Origin: Astatotilapia calliptera
Taxonomy: Eukaryota; Chordata; Actinopteri; Cichliformes; Cichlidae
Direction: 5' to 3'
DNA length: 64,000 bases
NCBI RefSeq assembly: GCF_900246225.1
Contig: NC_039306.1
Location: forward strand, 6,857,072 to 6,921,071
Shown: positions 1 through 11,200 of the stretch, in pieces
Numbering within the stretch: the stretch's first letter is position 1
How the letters are laid out: each line of letters starts with the position of its first letter
Notes under the pieces: model-generated
Told to the model about the DNA's origin: nothing
Databases searched by the model: none
What the model saw: only the letters and a program-made list of their open reading frames with translations
Position numbers and translations under genes: made by a program

Positions 1-39
1 AAAATTTGTTGTAATGCTACTGGCACACATTCTTATCAT

Positions 40-697
40 TAGAGGTGGGGATCACCATACATCCCACGATACGATATTATCACAATACTTAACGCACGAT
101 ACGATATTGTTGCAATTTTTTTTAAATATTTTGCGATATTCAGATTCTGTACATAAAGGTAAACTTTATCAATATTCATTTTATCTAATATCAAAGCCTC
201 GCACTCAGTCTTTCTCTCATTTCAGTCAGTTTTATTGTTGACAAACTGAACGGTTTGTATTACAGTCTAGTCCAACTTAACTGAATGCAACCATCTGGTA
301 CAATTATAGCTATTCTGAACTATGCAATTTATGAAAACTATGCAGCCCCTTCAGCAACAGAAGAATTTGAAAGTAAACTAAAACAAAATATAATTTTACA
401 TTACATAAAAAAGTTTTAAACTTAATTAAAATAAAACATGTCTTAAATTAAAATAAGTAAACTGTCATGTTTATTGCTGCCAAAAAACAAGTTAAACACA
501 TTTGGACAGTGAGGGAATGTCAGGATTCTTGCTCAGAAAAAGGAGCTGATCAACATGCTCTGAAGTCAGAGCATGTTCCAGTCCACAAAAACTTTTTTTG
601 TAACAAAATATCGATTTCTGCTGTCCCTGTATCGATACATTATTAGCAAACAAAATATCACGATACTACACAGTATCAATTTTTCCCCCCACCCCTA
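40..697. mobile_element. hAT-like non-autonomous DNA transposon, complete ends
   Basis: The ends are imperfect inverted repeats: TAGAGGTGGGG on the left, and CCCCACCCCTA on the right, which reads TAGGGGTGGGG in reverse. The 8-bp sequence CTTATCAT flanks the element exactly on both sides (32-39 and 698-705), the target-site duplication length typical of hAT elements. Inside each end are repeated CGATA/CGATATT motifs, including two near-identical copies of CACGATACGATATT around 66-110. There is no long open frame, so it would need a transposase from elsewhere. It lies in the ppp4r1l intron that runs off the left edge. Confidence 0.85.
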
Positions 698-705
698 CTT
701 ATCAT

Positions 706-1293
706 GCCGACATGTCTACAGTTTTGCTGCTAAGTTTGGATGACCACGCACCTGTTCACATTAGCCATCAAAACCCAACAAAGTCAATTCATCCTTCTTT
801 AAGTTAGGAAAAAACAAAAGAAATTTTACTTTATATCAAATACGGGAAATAAGATACTTTTGTAATTTTGATACAACTACCACACACAAGCTTTAAGTGA
901 GAAAATTTACATGGGCTTCTTGTGGATGGACGGACAGCTCAGAAGAGAAAACATACATTACTGTGAAGATAGCTTTGGACAGACATTTTGGAAACAGTAG
1001 CTAAACTGAAGCATTTTAGTATACATACAATTACTTCCAAAGTTCCTTATAGCAGCCACTGGTTTAAAATAATTTCAGTGAGCTTCAAATACCAAAGACA
1101 GCTCTAGTAGCTGTAGAATATTGTCGTAAAGTGAGATCTGAGTTGTGGTCAAAGCCAGCAGGTCAGTTTTCAGTCATAAAATATTTATTGCTCAGTGTTT
1201 ACATTGCAGAATATGGTGTGTCAACCTATCCACAAATGTTCTTTGCTTTTGCAGACTAATGCATGACCAGCTTGACCACGGGCCTCTGCTTAC
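706..1293. other. ppp4r1l intron 3, visible part right of the hAT-like element
   Basis: AT-rich, with no splice-compatible exon and no repeat I recognise. With the transposon at 40-697 it forms the visible part of the ppp4r1l intron that continues off the left edge. Confidence 0.5.
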
Positions 1294-1423
1294 CTGTTGA
1301 AGACATTCTCGCTGAAAGCATATTTCTCTAGCCTCCCGAGAGGAGTAAGGTTATCTTGTCCTGCATCCAGGAAGGCTGTGATGCGGATACCGTCGCACTC
1401 TGTACCATAGTCATCAAATCCAA
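1294..1423 (-). CDS. ppp4r1l: ppp4r1l coding exon 3
   Basis: A 130-base exon with acceptor CCACAG and donor GTAAGC. It encodes FGFDDYGTEC, a variable stretch, then LTPLGRLEKYAFSENVFNR. The last part is the most conserved block and identifies the family. It ends in phase 2, so the next exon, beyond the left edge, should begin with the last base of the Arg codon. Confidence 0.8.
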
Positions 1424-2136
1424 CTGTGGGAACAAAATAAAGATGATTTTAGATATACATATTGGATGACTATTCAAACGACTTCAAATACTAAGGGCCT
1501 AAATGATGGCCAATGGGTAAAACAGTAGTGAGAGTGCCAGGCTAAAGGTACTGAGTCAACTAGCTTTAAATATATAGATCTTTTTTAAAGTATTTCCATC
1601 TAGGACCCTGTTGAACAAAGCTCCTGTTATATGAAATTAAATAATTCTACAATAGTACGCTATTTTTAGTGCAGTGTTATTGGCATACTTACAATCATCC
1701 AGATCATCATGGCCATCTTCAAAGTATAAAGATAGACCTGCAATAACAAGGCAGTTAGTGAGGTAGGGATCCATGGCGGAAGAACCATCTCTTATTGACA
1801 CCCTGGTCTGAATGGCACATTTAGAGTAAGTCAATTACTAAGAGGGGGCAAAGTCTCCTAGCAATAAATCACAGTAGTCTCCCTAATGTCATCACTTGGT
1901 GAAAGCGAAACTTGATGCATTCAAGTGATATTGTCACTGCTATGGCCTGGAGGAGAAGCAAATCCAATCAATGCTTATCACAGTGATTAGCGAAGGGAGC
2001 TGAGATCAGACTCCAGTTAAAAACAGGTAACAAACTGTGCAATTCATCAGAATAGCATCCATTCATCAGTGTTGGCAAAAAACAATGACCACAAACTGGC
2101 AATTGGGGCTTTCACACATTTTAATCTTGTGCAAGC

Positions 2137-2173
<37 letters not shown>

Positions 2174-3596
2174 TTATTCTACACCATGGTCAAGCAGATA
2201 CAGAGGTGATAATAAAAAAAGCTGGTTTAACAGTGAAAACCTGTCTAGGCCTACTTTGATCTCCTAACACATTAAATTGAACAGAATCAATTAAAGAAAC
2301 AAACTGACTGATATCCACCCCCAATTTTCTTGATCAAGAATAATTTATAATTTCATTTTTTGCTTCATTGCACAGTTTTCTTTAGTTAATAAGCTGCAAT
2401 GGTCAAGTGCACATCCATAAAAGCACAGATGAACAATGCAGGTTATTATCATGATGTGAGATCATTCAATTGTCAGTTTGGTGCTATTTAAACTGCACTC
2501 TATTAAATGCTAATGCATTTATTTTTCTGACAATCCTCCCTGATGAAAATGGATTTAACAATCATCTATTACAATGCATATAGCATAACATGAAGGCCTT
2601 CATCCTCCAAACTGCACAGACAGTTTGATCGTCTTAAACTGAACATTAAATCCTTAATTATGACAAAATGTATAAGGTTGTATCGGACTGCATTCTTTTT
2701 AGCTTGGTGTACCTAATACAATAAATCCAACCCTCATTGTGCATTCAATTGCAGCCAACCACAGCACTTAATACACTTTTTGTTTTTCTTTCATCTTGCA
2801 AAAAGACATAACACGGTCATGATTAATGATTGCAGAATTACTTGATAGGAAATTCAATTTCCAGGTTAAACTTTACCCTATCACTCCATTCAAGCTGATA
2901 TTTTAGTTATTTGTTTTTATTTTTTTCCACTGGCTCAATATCAGAGATTTCAAGCAACTCATATTGAATAATGCCAAACATCTTGAATATGGCCAGATTG
3001 GCATGTCACCCGTCTCATATGCGTCATACTGGTCTGCACTTGTATTGTCTGATATGTGCCGATATAAAAACACGGCTCAATAATTCAGAATTGCTGTCAT
3101 AACAGTTTCTCCAGCACAGCAGCTAGGCTGTTGGCTCAGCTCAGCACTTTCCGCATCACATGCAGCAGAGTCAAAAGACGTAGTCATGATAAACTGCAAA
3201 GTAGTTTGCAAAATGCAATGTAAAAACTGTATTTTTGAGATATATATATATATATATCTCAAAATATGATGAAAATATATATATATTCATCATGGGTCGC
3301 CACAGCACGCCATCTGTCTTCATCTCACACTATCTCTAACCAGCCTCCTTTCACATCAACCATACATGTCCTCCTTCACTACATCCATGTAGCTTGTCTG
3401 TGGTCTTCTTCCCCCCCCTGCCTCGCAGATCCATCTTTAACTTCGTTTATCTAGCATATTCACCATCCCCTCCTCTGCATGTCCAAACCATTAGAGTCTT
3501 GCCTCAATGCCTCTCCAAACTGCAAGACCTGAGCTGATCAATTCAATTCAGTTTAATTTATATATTCGCTCCTTAACATATATAAATATCTTCGAA

Positions 3597-3683
<87 letters not shown>

Positions 3684-4659
3684 TGAACAGGTAATTATCA
3701 GATTTATTTATTTTTTGATAAAAGTCGAATTATATTTTGGTTGGGATTTATTCGTTTAATAGTAGTAAGTACCAAATCCATAAAAATAATAATGGCTTAA
3801 AATTATATTTACAGCCCTACGCTAAATGCATTTAAAGTTCTTTTCCCCCTATTTACAAATTAGCACATTTTCAAAAACAAATGTGTGAGTAATCATGTTA
3901 TCTAGCACAAGAAGACCTTCTCTCACTGTTTATTTTCAATACCACCCAGCCCTCGATATAGGACAATAGCAGATGGGGGGTTTGTAGTCAACGGAAGAGA
4001 CCAGAAATAAGTCCCATGAGGAGAAGCCAGTGTTTACAGCTGGGCAAGCAAGGGAATGTGCTCTAAATATAATACAGTGCCTACCTCGAAATCACACATT
4101 AAACGAGGCGTTTCATGAGTAGAATAATCAACGGCATAATATATATAACAACACCCCAAAAAACCACGCTGGCACAAAACAACATCGCGCCTTTGTTGTG
4201 ATGTAAAACAGGATTTGGTCAGCTTATGGCTGATCATGACTTTAGCAACTCAGCTAACGTTGGCTAGGTCAACTCGCTCGCGTTTGCTATGATAACAGAT
4301 CGATAATAAACACGGGTCATAGTATTCTCCCATCGAGGTCTGAAGAGACTAAAAAAGTAATCTACATGCAATGAGCAAATATATGATTCAGTGTAGTCCC
4401 AAAGTCACCCATTTCGATACCCCGTAAGGAGCTTTCGTTAGCTTAGCCTGCTAGATGCTGCTAAGTTTGCTAACATGGCTTGTCTAGCCCTTTCGCTTGA
4501 CTTCTCTCCCACTTCGTCCTGCAGTACTACACAGGAAGTGGAGCAGAAGCCGTTATTTAACTACTAAAAACCTCAACTGCCCGAAAACACTTTACAAATG
4601 CCAGCACAGCGCCAAAATATTAAAGAAAACTCGGGTTAAAAAGTGCCATTACCTGCCAT
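1294..4659 (-). CDS. ppp4r1l: Protein phosphatase 4 regulatory subunit 1-like, 5' part (partial gene)
   Basis: Three coding exons join in phase: 4659-4653, 1737-1693 and 1423-1294. They encode about 60 residues beginning MAGLSLYFEDG and ending in LTPLGRLEKY and SENVFNR. The same pattern occurs at the N-terminus of PPP4R1-family proteins, an acidic leader followed by LTPLGRLDKY and ENIFNR. Family members are long HEAT-repeat subunits that bind the PP4 catalytic subunit; only the segment before the repeats is visible here. The rest of the gene lies left of the window. I chose the -l paralogue because the neighbours are rab22a, vapb and apcdd1l, as on human chromosome 20; in human PPP4R1L is reported as a pseudogene, but these exons are intact. 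The start is ATG at 4659, with AAGATGG across it. The first intron is about 2.9 kb. Confidence 0.8.
1693..1737 (-). CDS. ppp4r1l: ppp4r1l coding exon 2
   Basis: A 45-base exon with acceptor TTGCAG and donor GTAAGT. It encodes GLSLYFEDGHDDLDD plus the first base of the next codon. It is strongly acidic, as expected for the leader of PPP4R1-type proteins. Confidence 0.75.
2141..2171 (+). repeat. poly(A) tract of about 31 bases
   Basis: An uninterrupted run of A inside ppp4r1l intron 1. No retroelement body that I recognise precedes it, so it may be a simple homopolymer or the decayed tail of an unrecognised insertion. Confidence 0.9.
3287..3545 (-). mobile_element. 3' remnant of an RTE/BovB-like LINE ORF
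   Basis: Read on the minus strand, the sequence resembles the widespread fish retroelement end whose protein runs GRFGDKVREARLRWFGHVQRR, then LPGRRKRGRPKRR and MDVVKEDM, ending just before CGDP. Here the same order survives with frameshifts and stops (for example TTTGGACATGCAGAGGAGG and ACATGGATGTAGTGAAGGAGG). It is an old fragment in ppp4r1l intron 1. The clade assignment is from memory of the repeat and is approximate. Confidence 0.5.
3599..3680. repeat. (TA)n microsatellite, about 41 units
   Basis: An uninterrupted alternating AT run of about 82 bp in ppp4r1l intron 1, followed by ordinary AT-rich intron. Confidence 0.95.
4653..4659 (-). CDS. ppp4r1l: ppp4r1l coding exon 1 (start codon, 7 coding bases)
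   Basis: Reading the minus strand, ATG GCA G is followed by the donor GTAATG. The split third codon is completed by GT at the start of the next exon, giving Met-Ala-Gly. The upstream leader is GC-rich and belongs to the shared promoter. The same junction position, directly after the start, fits the family N-terminus. Confidence 0.75.
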
Positions 4660-5231
4660 CTTGAGCGTCGGCTCGGCTCTGCGGGCTGCCGTCCCGTGTG
4701 GGCTGTCACCGCCGCACAGCTGTCACTCAAACACTGAGGCAAACTACTTCCTGAAAGTACTTCCTGATGCTGCTTTTCACTGGTTAATTACGTATTAAAC
4801 AACTATATCGAAAAACGTTACTCATCTCGGGCAAAAACTCGACATAAGTGAGATTAAAATAGCGCCTGTGGGGAGGGCTTTGTGTATCTCCAAAAGAAAA
4901 AAAAGGAGAAAGGAAGAAAAAAAAGCCGAAGCAGTCACGTGATCGCATGCCGTAGTTCAAGATGGAGACTCGGCGATGTGGTGGAGGTAGCTGTTTACAA
5001 TAATCACAACATGGCAAATACGACGACCTGCAGGACGTTTTAACGTTTACAGCGAGAGTTGTTACCCAACCTAAGATGTGCGTATGCCAGCTTCAGAACA
5101 CGATGTTGTAAAGTTGTTTGTAAACAAAGACCACCTGAAGAATATTCAAGATTTAAAAAAAAAAAAGGCAAGCAGAGGAGAAAACAGCCAATGATCTTCA
5201 TCGCAAATTCGATGTGAGAGAGGAGATCGAT
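4660..5231. promoter_or_regulatory. Divergent promoter shared by ppp4r1l and rab22a
   Basis: The start codons of the two divergent genes are only 572 bases apart. The ppp4r1l side (4660-4730) is GC- and CpG-rich (GAGCGTCGGCTCGGCTC on the plus strand), unlike the AT-rich flanks. No TATA box is evident. Visible candidate sites are an E-box GTCACGTGAT (4934-4943) and AAGATGG motifs on each side (4959-4965 plus; 4655-4661 minus). The window must hold both transcription starts and both 5' UTRs; their exact positions cannot be read from sequence. Confidence 0.7.
4934..4943 (+). promoter_or_regulatory. CLEAR-like E-box in the shared promoter
   Basis: GTCACGTGAT differs at one base from the CLEAR consensus GTCACGTGAC bound by TFEB/MITF-family factors at lysosomal and endosomal genes. 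It is 290 bp upstream of the rab22a start. The match is seen in the sequence; binding is inference. Confidence 0.4.
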
Positions 5232-5267
5232 ATGGCTCTGAGAGAGTTAAAAGTCTGCCTCTTGGGG
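5232..5267 (+). CDS. rab22a: rab22a coding exon 1
   Basis: Encodes MALRELKVCLLG, then donor GTGAGT at a codon boundary. The ATG is the only one in frame with the conserved KVCLLG strand, which fixes the start. Gly12 is the first residue of the P-loop, so the nucleotide-binding loop is split by intron 1 (5268-6847, about 1.6 kb), in which I see no other feature. Confidence 0.95.
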
Positions 5268-8200
5268 GTGAGTAAGCATCGATATTTTTCAATCTGATTG
5301 TACATATGCACACTTTAACTGGAGCATTAATGGAGCTGTCCTGCTCTACTTCCACATAACACATACCTATACTTCTCTAATGGACCGTAATGAAAATTTC
5401 TGATATAGTGAGTGGCAATACAACCTCAAAATAAATAGATCTGCGCCAGTGATGACACTCATGCTTATCTACATTGAATTACACTCAGTAGCTGCACAAG
5501 GCATCAATCACTTGATCAACGTCCCATTCAAATTGTATTATCCACTACTGAAGGAACATCCTCACATCTTCTCTTCTCTGTCATCCACTTACAGGATTAC
5601 ATCAGCGTTGACAATATTAGTCAAGCTATTAGTGTCACTATTACTCAAATTAGAAAATAGTCAGCCTGCTGCTATTTTAAGAATAGATCAGGTAAATCTC
5701 AATCATTAGTGTCAATGTAAATTTAATATCTTTAAGTTCTGATCTCTTTTGGACAAAAACAAGACATTTGGCGCTGTCACATTGCTCTCTAGGAAACTAT
5801 GCGTACATTCATACTCTAAAGTTGTGATAACCTGCAAAATCTCACTATTAACCCCTACAGCGGCTCTATTTTGATAGCAGGAAGACTTTGCTGGTTTGTA
5901 TTTAGCGACGTCCTTTGCGTGGTGTGGTCACCTCTACCCTGTCACTGACGGTAATTTCTAACAGGAAACGTCATTCATAGGCCATGAGGGCTCTCTGAAT
6001 GGAATGACCAGCATGAAAACAATGTCTGCTATGACACTGACAGTCATCTTTCAAATCACATTTTGTGCTGACTTGTCAGACAGGCCTTCCACCACCATCA
6101 CTGAACAGCTTACATAAAAGTGGCTTGGGCACCTTTAGTAGAGTTTCCGTGACTCAAATCTATGGTGCGGTGAAGCTGCACTGCTGGTTTATTCGGCAGC
6201 TTACCAAAACATTTTGTGTTGATTTTTTTTGTCCCTTCATTTCAACACACATCTGTAGCTATGTTAGACAGCATTACTAGTCATTCCTGCAGTATTTATT
6301 TACAAATGAGGCTCATTAACTTAATGCATATTTTAATTGGAAATAAAGACACAACAAAACAGGATGATTAGCCATTCATTTTCTGTAGATCTACTAATAA
6401 GATTAAGATAGCATAGAGACAATAAGCTAGTTCATTAACTAGCAGACTGGAATTATGACAACCCTGATTATGTATCATTTTGGTCATCTTTAAGATAATT
6501 AAATTAGTTAAAACAAGATATGTTACTGAATAAATGGTTAACTGATGGACCACACAAACAAAACATCCATGTCTAGACTGCTACAGCAGCAGCATAAACC
6601 ACCATTGTCTGTGGGCGTATCTCGTGATAACGCTCAGGTCAGACTTGTCCTCTTCTTTTTCTCCTAATGTAAACAATGTAAACCCTTTTCCCTCTTCCAT
6701 AAGTAATTTACAGATTTATACCAGCAGTGGCAGGAAGGAAGAGGATCCCATAAAAATGTTTTAATATCCAGGCATATTGCCAAAGATTGTTCTCATATTC
6801 TTCAAGTACCATGTTTAGTAAGCATGATCTTTATTTTGTCTCTGCAGGATACTGGAGTTGGAAAGTCAAGTATTGTTTGGAGATTTGTGGAGGACAGCTT
6901 TGACCCAAACATTAATCCAACTATTGGGTATGTTTTGCTGCCTTCCACTTCCACAGAAGTTTTATTTTTTCCATCTCCCTCATTTGTTGTAGTTTTACAG
7001 GTCGTTATGATGCCCATTAGAGTTATCAGTTAACCACTGGCAAAGAAATGGGCATGAAAATCACTTCTTAAATAACTCGTTTGCTCCAGATTTCAAAATA
7101 TCTGGACTTTCTTGTGTTCTTTGTCTGTGGCTAAACTAAGTAACTTTGGTGTCAAAGACTTTTTCATCCAACAAATTTTTGAACGTATTATGAACAATAT
7201 TTGTTTTCTGACATTTTCGAACAAGGAACTAAGAAAACAGCTTTACAACTGAACTGTGCAGTTTTGACATTTAGCCTTTCATAGGGGGCGATCGTGGCTC
7301 AAGAGTTGGCAGTTTGTCTTGTAATTGGAAGATTGCCGGTTCGAGCCCCGGCTTGGACAGTCTCGGTCGTTGTGTCCTTGGGCGAGACACTTCACCCATT
7401 GCCTACTGGTGGTGGTCAGAGGGCCCGGTGGCGCCAGTGTCCGGCGGCCTCGCCTCTGTCAGTGTGCCCCAGGGCAGCTGTAGCTACAATGTAGCTGCCA
7501 TCACCAGTGTGTGAATGTGTGTGTGACTGAACGTGTAAAGTGCTTTGGGGTCCTTAGGGACTATGTAAAGCGCTATATAAATACAGGCCATTTACCATTT
7601 CATAGGATAAATAAATGAGTTTTTCTATGTTATAACATTGTACAAAATAAAATCAAATTTTTCTTGCTTGAGCTCAAGTAACATAAACATCTTTAAAACT
7701 CAAGTTTGATATGTGGTGGCAGGAATTTTTAGTATTTTTTTAAACTTTTTTGTCAGCATACTTTTTAACAGGAGAAGAAATAATAAATACTAGATACAAA
7801 CAGCTGCTCCACACACTTATTTTTGGCACTTTGAAATATCTGATGATTATTGGCAAACGGGTTGTTATTGAAATTTGTTCTTGAAATCTCCAGTTTTGTA
7901 ATTGAGACCAAATGTTAGTTTTGCTGTCAGACTTAAAGAATCCAGTACTGAGCTGGCTCAGATTGATGTGATGTAAATCAGCTTTTTATTGCTAGAATAC
8001 AGTTTAATGGTAAACAGGAAAAAAATCTGCAAGTGTTTATTTTTCAAATCTGCAATGTGTCATGTTTCTCTTCACCAGGGCATCCTTCATGACCAAAACA
8101 GTGCAATACCAAAATGAGCTGCACAAATTCCTGATCTGGGACACGGCAGGACAGGAGCGGGTTAGTATTATGTGCTGAGGTATTAATCGTAACAGCTTCA

Positions 8201-11200
8201 GTGAATAGTTTTTATATTACCATCAACCTGTTTGTAGTATTGAACGGTCTACTTATCCCCACCGTGTTCTTTGAAAGCATGTGAAAGAATTGCCCACACG
8301 TACATCATTCCTTAAACCAACCATAAGAAAACTGAATACTGCAGTTAGTCATAACTTCTGATAGGGGGCAATATTTACCTTACTATAAGTAGAATTCTTC
8401 CAGTTCACTTATAATCAACTTATTTTAGTACTCTTGTTCTAAGAGTTCCTTTTCCAAATTTTAATTTAGTGAGTGAAGTCACATAAAAAAGGTTACATTT
8501 TTTCCTTTTGTCGCCTTTGATCTCTCTCCCTTCCTCCTCTCTCCTCCTCGTAATTGTGTTAGTTTTTTAGAGACAAACAAAAAAGGGAACCACTGGCATT
8601 GTTTTGTTATTTTATGTTTTCACACTTCTCCAAAGTGTTGTTTGTCAGCAGTTTATATGCCGATGCAGCTCTTCTTATCTGATCTGCTCTGCTGTGTGTT
8701 TGTAAATATACATTATGAAATATTTTGCCACCCATGCAACGGTCAGAACTCGAATCACACTTTGCAAATGATATGCGATATAGGAGAGAAGCTGTATTTT
8801 GGCGTTTTCATTTAAGCCGGTGAAATCGACATGTAGCGTAAGGAACTGCTTTCGCTTGACTCACGCTATAGCCGACCTTTCTCTGCATTACATATCCACG
8901 CCACTTCCTTTTTTATGCTCAAGGCCTTCTCCTTTTCTCATGCGTAAGACTTTCTATTGTAATGTGGTACCCCTAGTGCTGCATTCGCTGGAGAGGTGAG
9001 ATAAGATGCTGCTTGTGTTTTATTCCTCTGTTTTTTTGTGGACTTCAGGGACATTCAGGAAGCCAATTTAAAATCAGACAAGAGGATAAAACTCAAGCTT
9101 TCTGAGCTCACTGGCATGCGCTGCTGCTGTATCTTATCTTTGAGCCAGTGCCACTCTACGTCATCATGTCCTCTTTTTTTCTCCTTTGCTTTCATCTGTG
9201 CAACATTTTATTTCATTTTCTTCTGGGTTATTTTTTCCCTCTCATTTTTGTTCACTTTTTCATGCCCATGTAGCCTCTCGGTTTTCCAAGTGGCTCACAT
9301 CTGCGACTGAAAAAGTAGCAACATTCCTTTGGTAGGTTTCGCATGTGTCTGCGTTTTTTTTTTTTTCCCCTACAAGACTGTTGTGGTATTTGGAGGCTTT
9401 TCATGGCTTGTTTTCTAACCTCGGTGGAGCTTTGGCCTATTGAAATCTGTGGAGTTGAGAACGAGGAACACAAAGCCAGCCAATGCATGTGAAAGGAGAG
9501 ACTAGGGCAGAAAGGAAAGCTCAGTGATTTCCACAAGCAAAACCCATATCTCAAGACCAGATGAGGCCTTACGAGCACATCTGAGCCCAGCTGTCAACAG
9601 CCCATCCAGGCCTCCCCCTGGAGGACTGCTCCTTTTTACAGAAAACAAGCAAAAGGGAGCATGCGTCCTAACGGAATAGGAGGGTGCCTTTCATTACACA
9701 CCCAGCTTGTGGTTTCTGCAATTAATCAGTACTCACTGGGCATCACTGGGGCTGTTTTCTGCACTGCTGTGTGGCCAATCGTCTGGCCTCACTATGATTG
9801 CTCTTTGGGTTAAAACACAGATAGACCACACAGGACTGGCGGTGGTGCAGCACAGCACTGGCCAGTGAAACAGACAGCACTCTCCTCAGTGCCTCTGCCA
9901 AATATCCCAGGCTGGATTCCTGTTGGTGGACGGGGCCAGTAACAACTATAATTATGTGGAATGTGTGCTTTCCTGAGGTAACGATGTCACTCCAAGATGG
10001 ATAGTTTATTCCATCGTATTGTAAAGGAAAATAGAATTGGCGGGAAGGCAGGGTCATTCCAAGTGAAGGTCTTTCTGAGACATGAGCTGTTTCTTTTAAA
10101 ATAAATATCATTAGTTAATACATGACACATGGTTTTATTGGCCTGTCAAAAGCCTCAGTGCAGAATTTACTGCAAGAAGGCATGAAGAGATTCTCCCTTT
10201 GTGATTTTTCATATCTTTAAGTGTCATTTTTTTTGCTCAAAAGCAGAACAAAACATGTTTAAACCCCTAATTATCTCTATTTCTTAACTGTTTTACATAA
10301 TTATTTATAGTCTGTATGTGTTTCAGCAGGCATAGCAGTTCAGCAATAAACATTTGGGCTCTAAGTTATGTACAGTAAAGTATACATTAACAAAACAGTA
10401 AAATACATACACTATGGGGGTCTTGTACTCAAGAATAAAGGTAATACTATGGTCTGAAGCTACACCATTAAATCATAGTTAGGAATTTCTGTTTGTTAGG
10501 CAAAAAAAGTCAAAGAAAATAAAGTGCACAGTCTTTTTTTCTAGCCCAGAATCAACTGCAGCTGCAGGCAAAAGCTTGATCTCTGTCATTTCTAATATAG
10601 GAGAAGCTTGGGAAGTACTTTAAAATTGTAGCATAAATGTAGTTGCTTTGATTAGTGGAAATGAAGCTAAATCACTCACAAAATCTGCCGCCTGTTTGCA
10701 GATCTCAGTGCTCTCTTTTGACTGGTGTATCAGCTGCATTTAACCTCATTTGTTCCCTTCACATGTGGTTGAAGGTGTTTTTAAATATTATGACAGATCC
10801 CATTGTCGAAGTTAGTCCTTACTGTGCACAGAGAAGTATTTTACCAACAAAATACCAAATCCTGGCAAACCCCCAGCCTCCCAGGCAGCTATGGATTTAG
10901 AAATTTTTGCACATGCTGCTTTGATTACGCGGAGCTTTCTGACGTATTGGGCTAAGATCACATGTATAGTGTTCCATAAATATCCAAACTCTAACAGCTT
11001 TTGACACTTTCTGCTCATCTTTCTCTTGATAGCTTTCACATGTGTGAGGCAGTGGTGGAAAGACTTGCCATGTGCTCATTTTGAATAAAGCCTCTTGGAT
11101 TATAGGCTCAGAATCCCAGGCCTTTAGTTTGTAAAATAGTACATCTTCTGTCTCCTTTGCCTATTTTTATACTCTCTGCTGAGTTTGATACAGTTAGCAT

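Noticed and set aside
1637..1834. 65-codon minus-strand open frame as a separate small gene
   Set aside because: It is ppp4r1l exon 2 read through its flanking introns.
2037..2267. Open frame with a long Lys run
   Set aside because: The lysines come from the poly(A) tract at 2141-2171; no splice or protein support.
3230..3290. ATAT-rich inverted repeat near 3240
   Set aside because: The symmetry comes from alternating TA sequence and is expected by chance there.
9038..10111. Open frames of 90-122 codons in rab22a intron 3
   Set aside because: No recognisable motifs and no phase-compatible splice sites; rab22a exons already account for the full protein.
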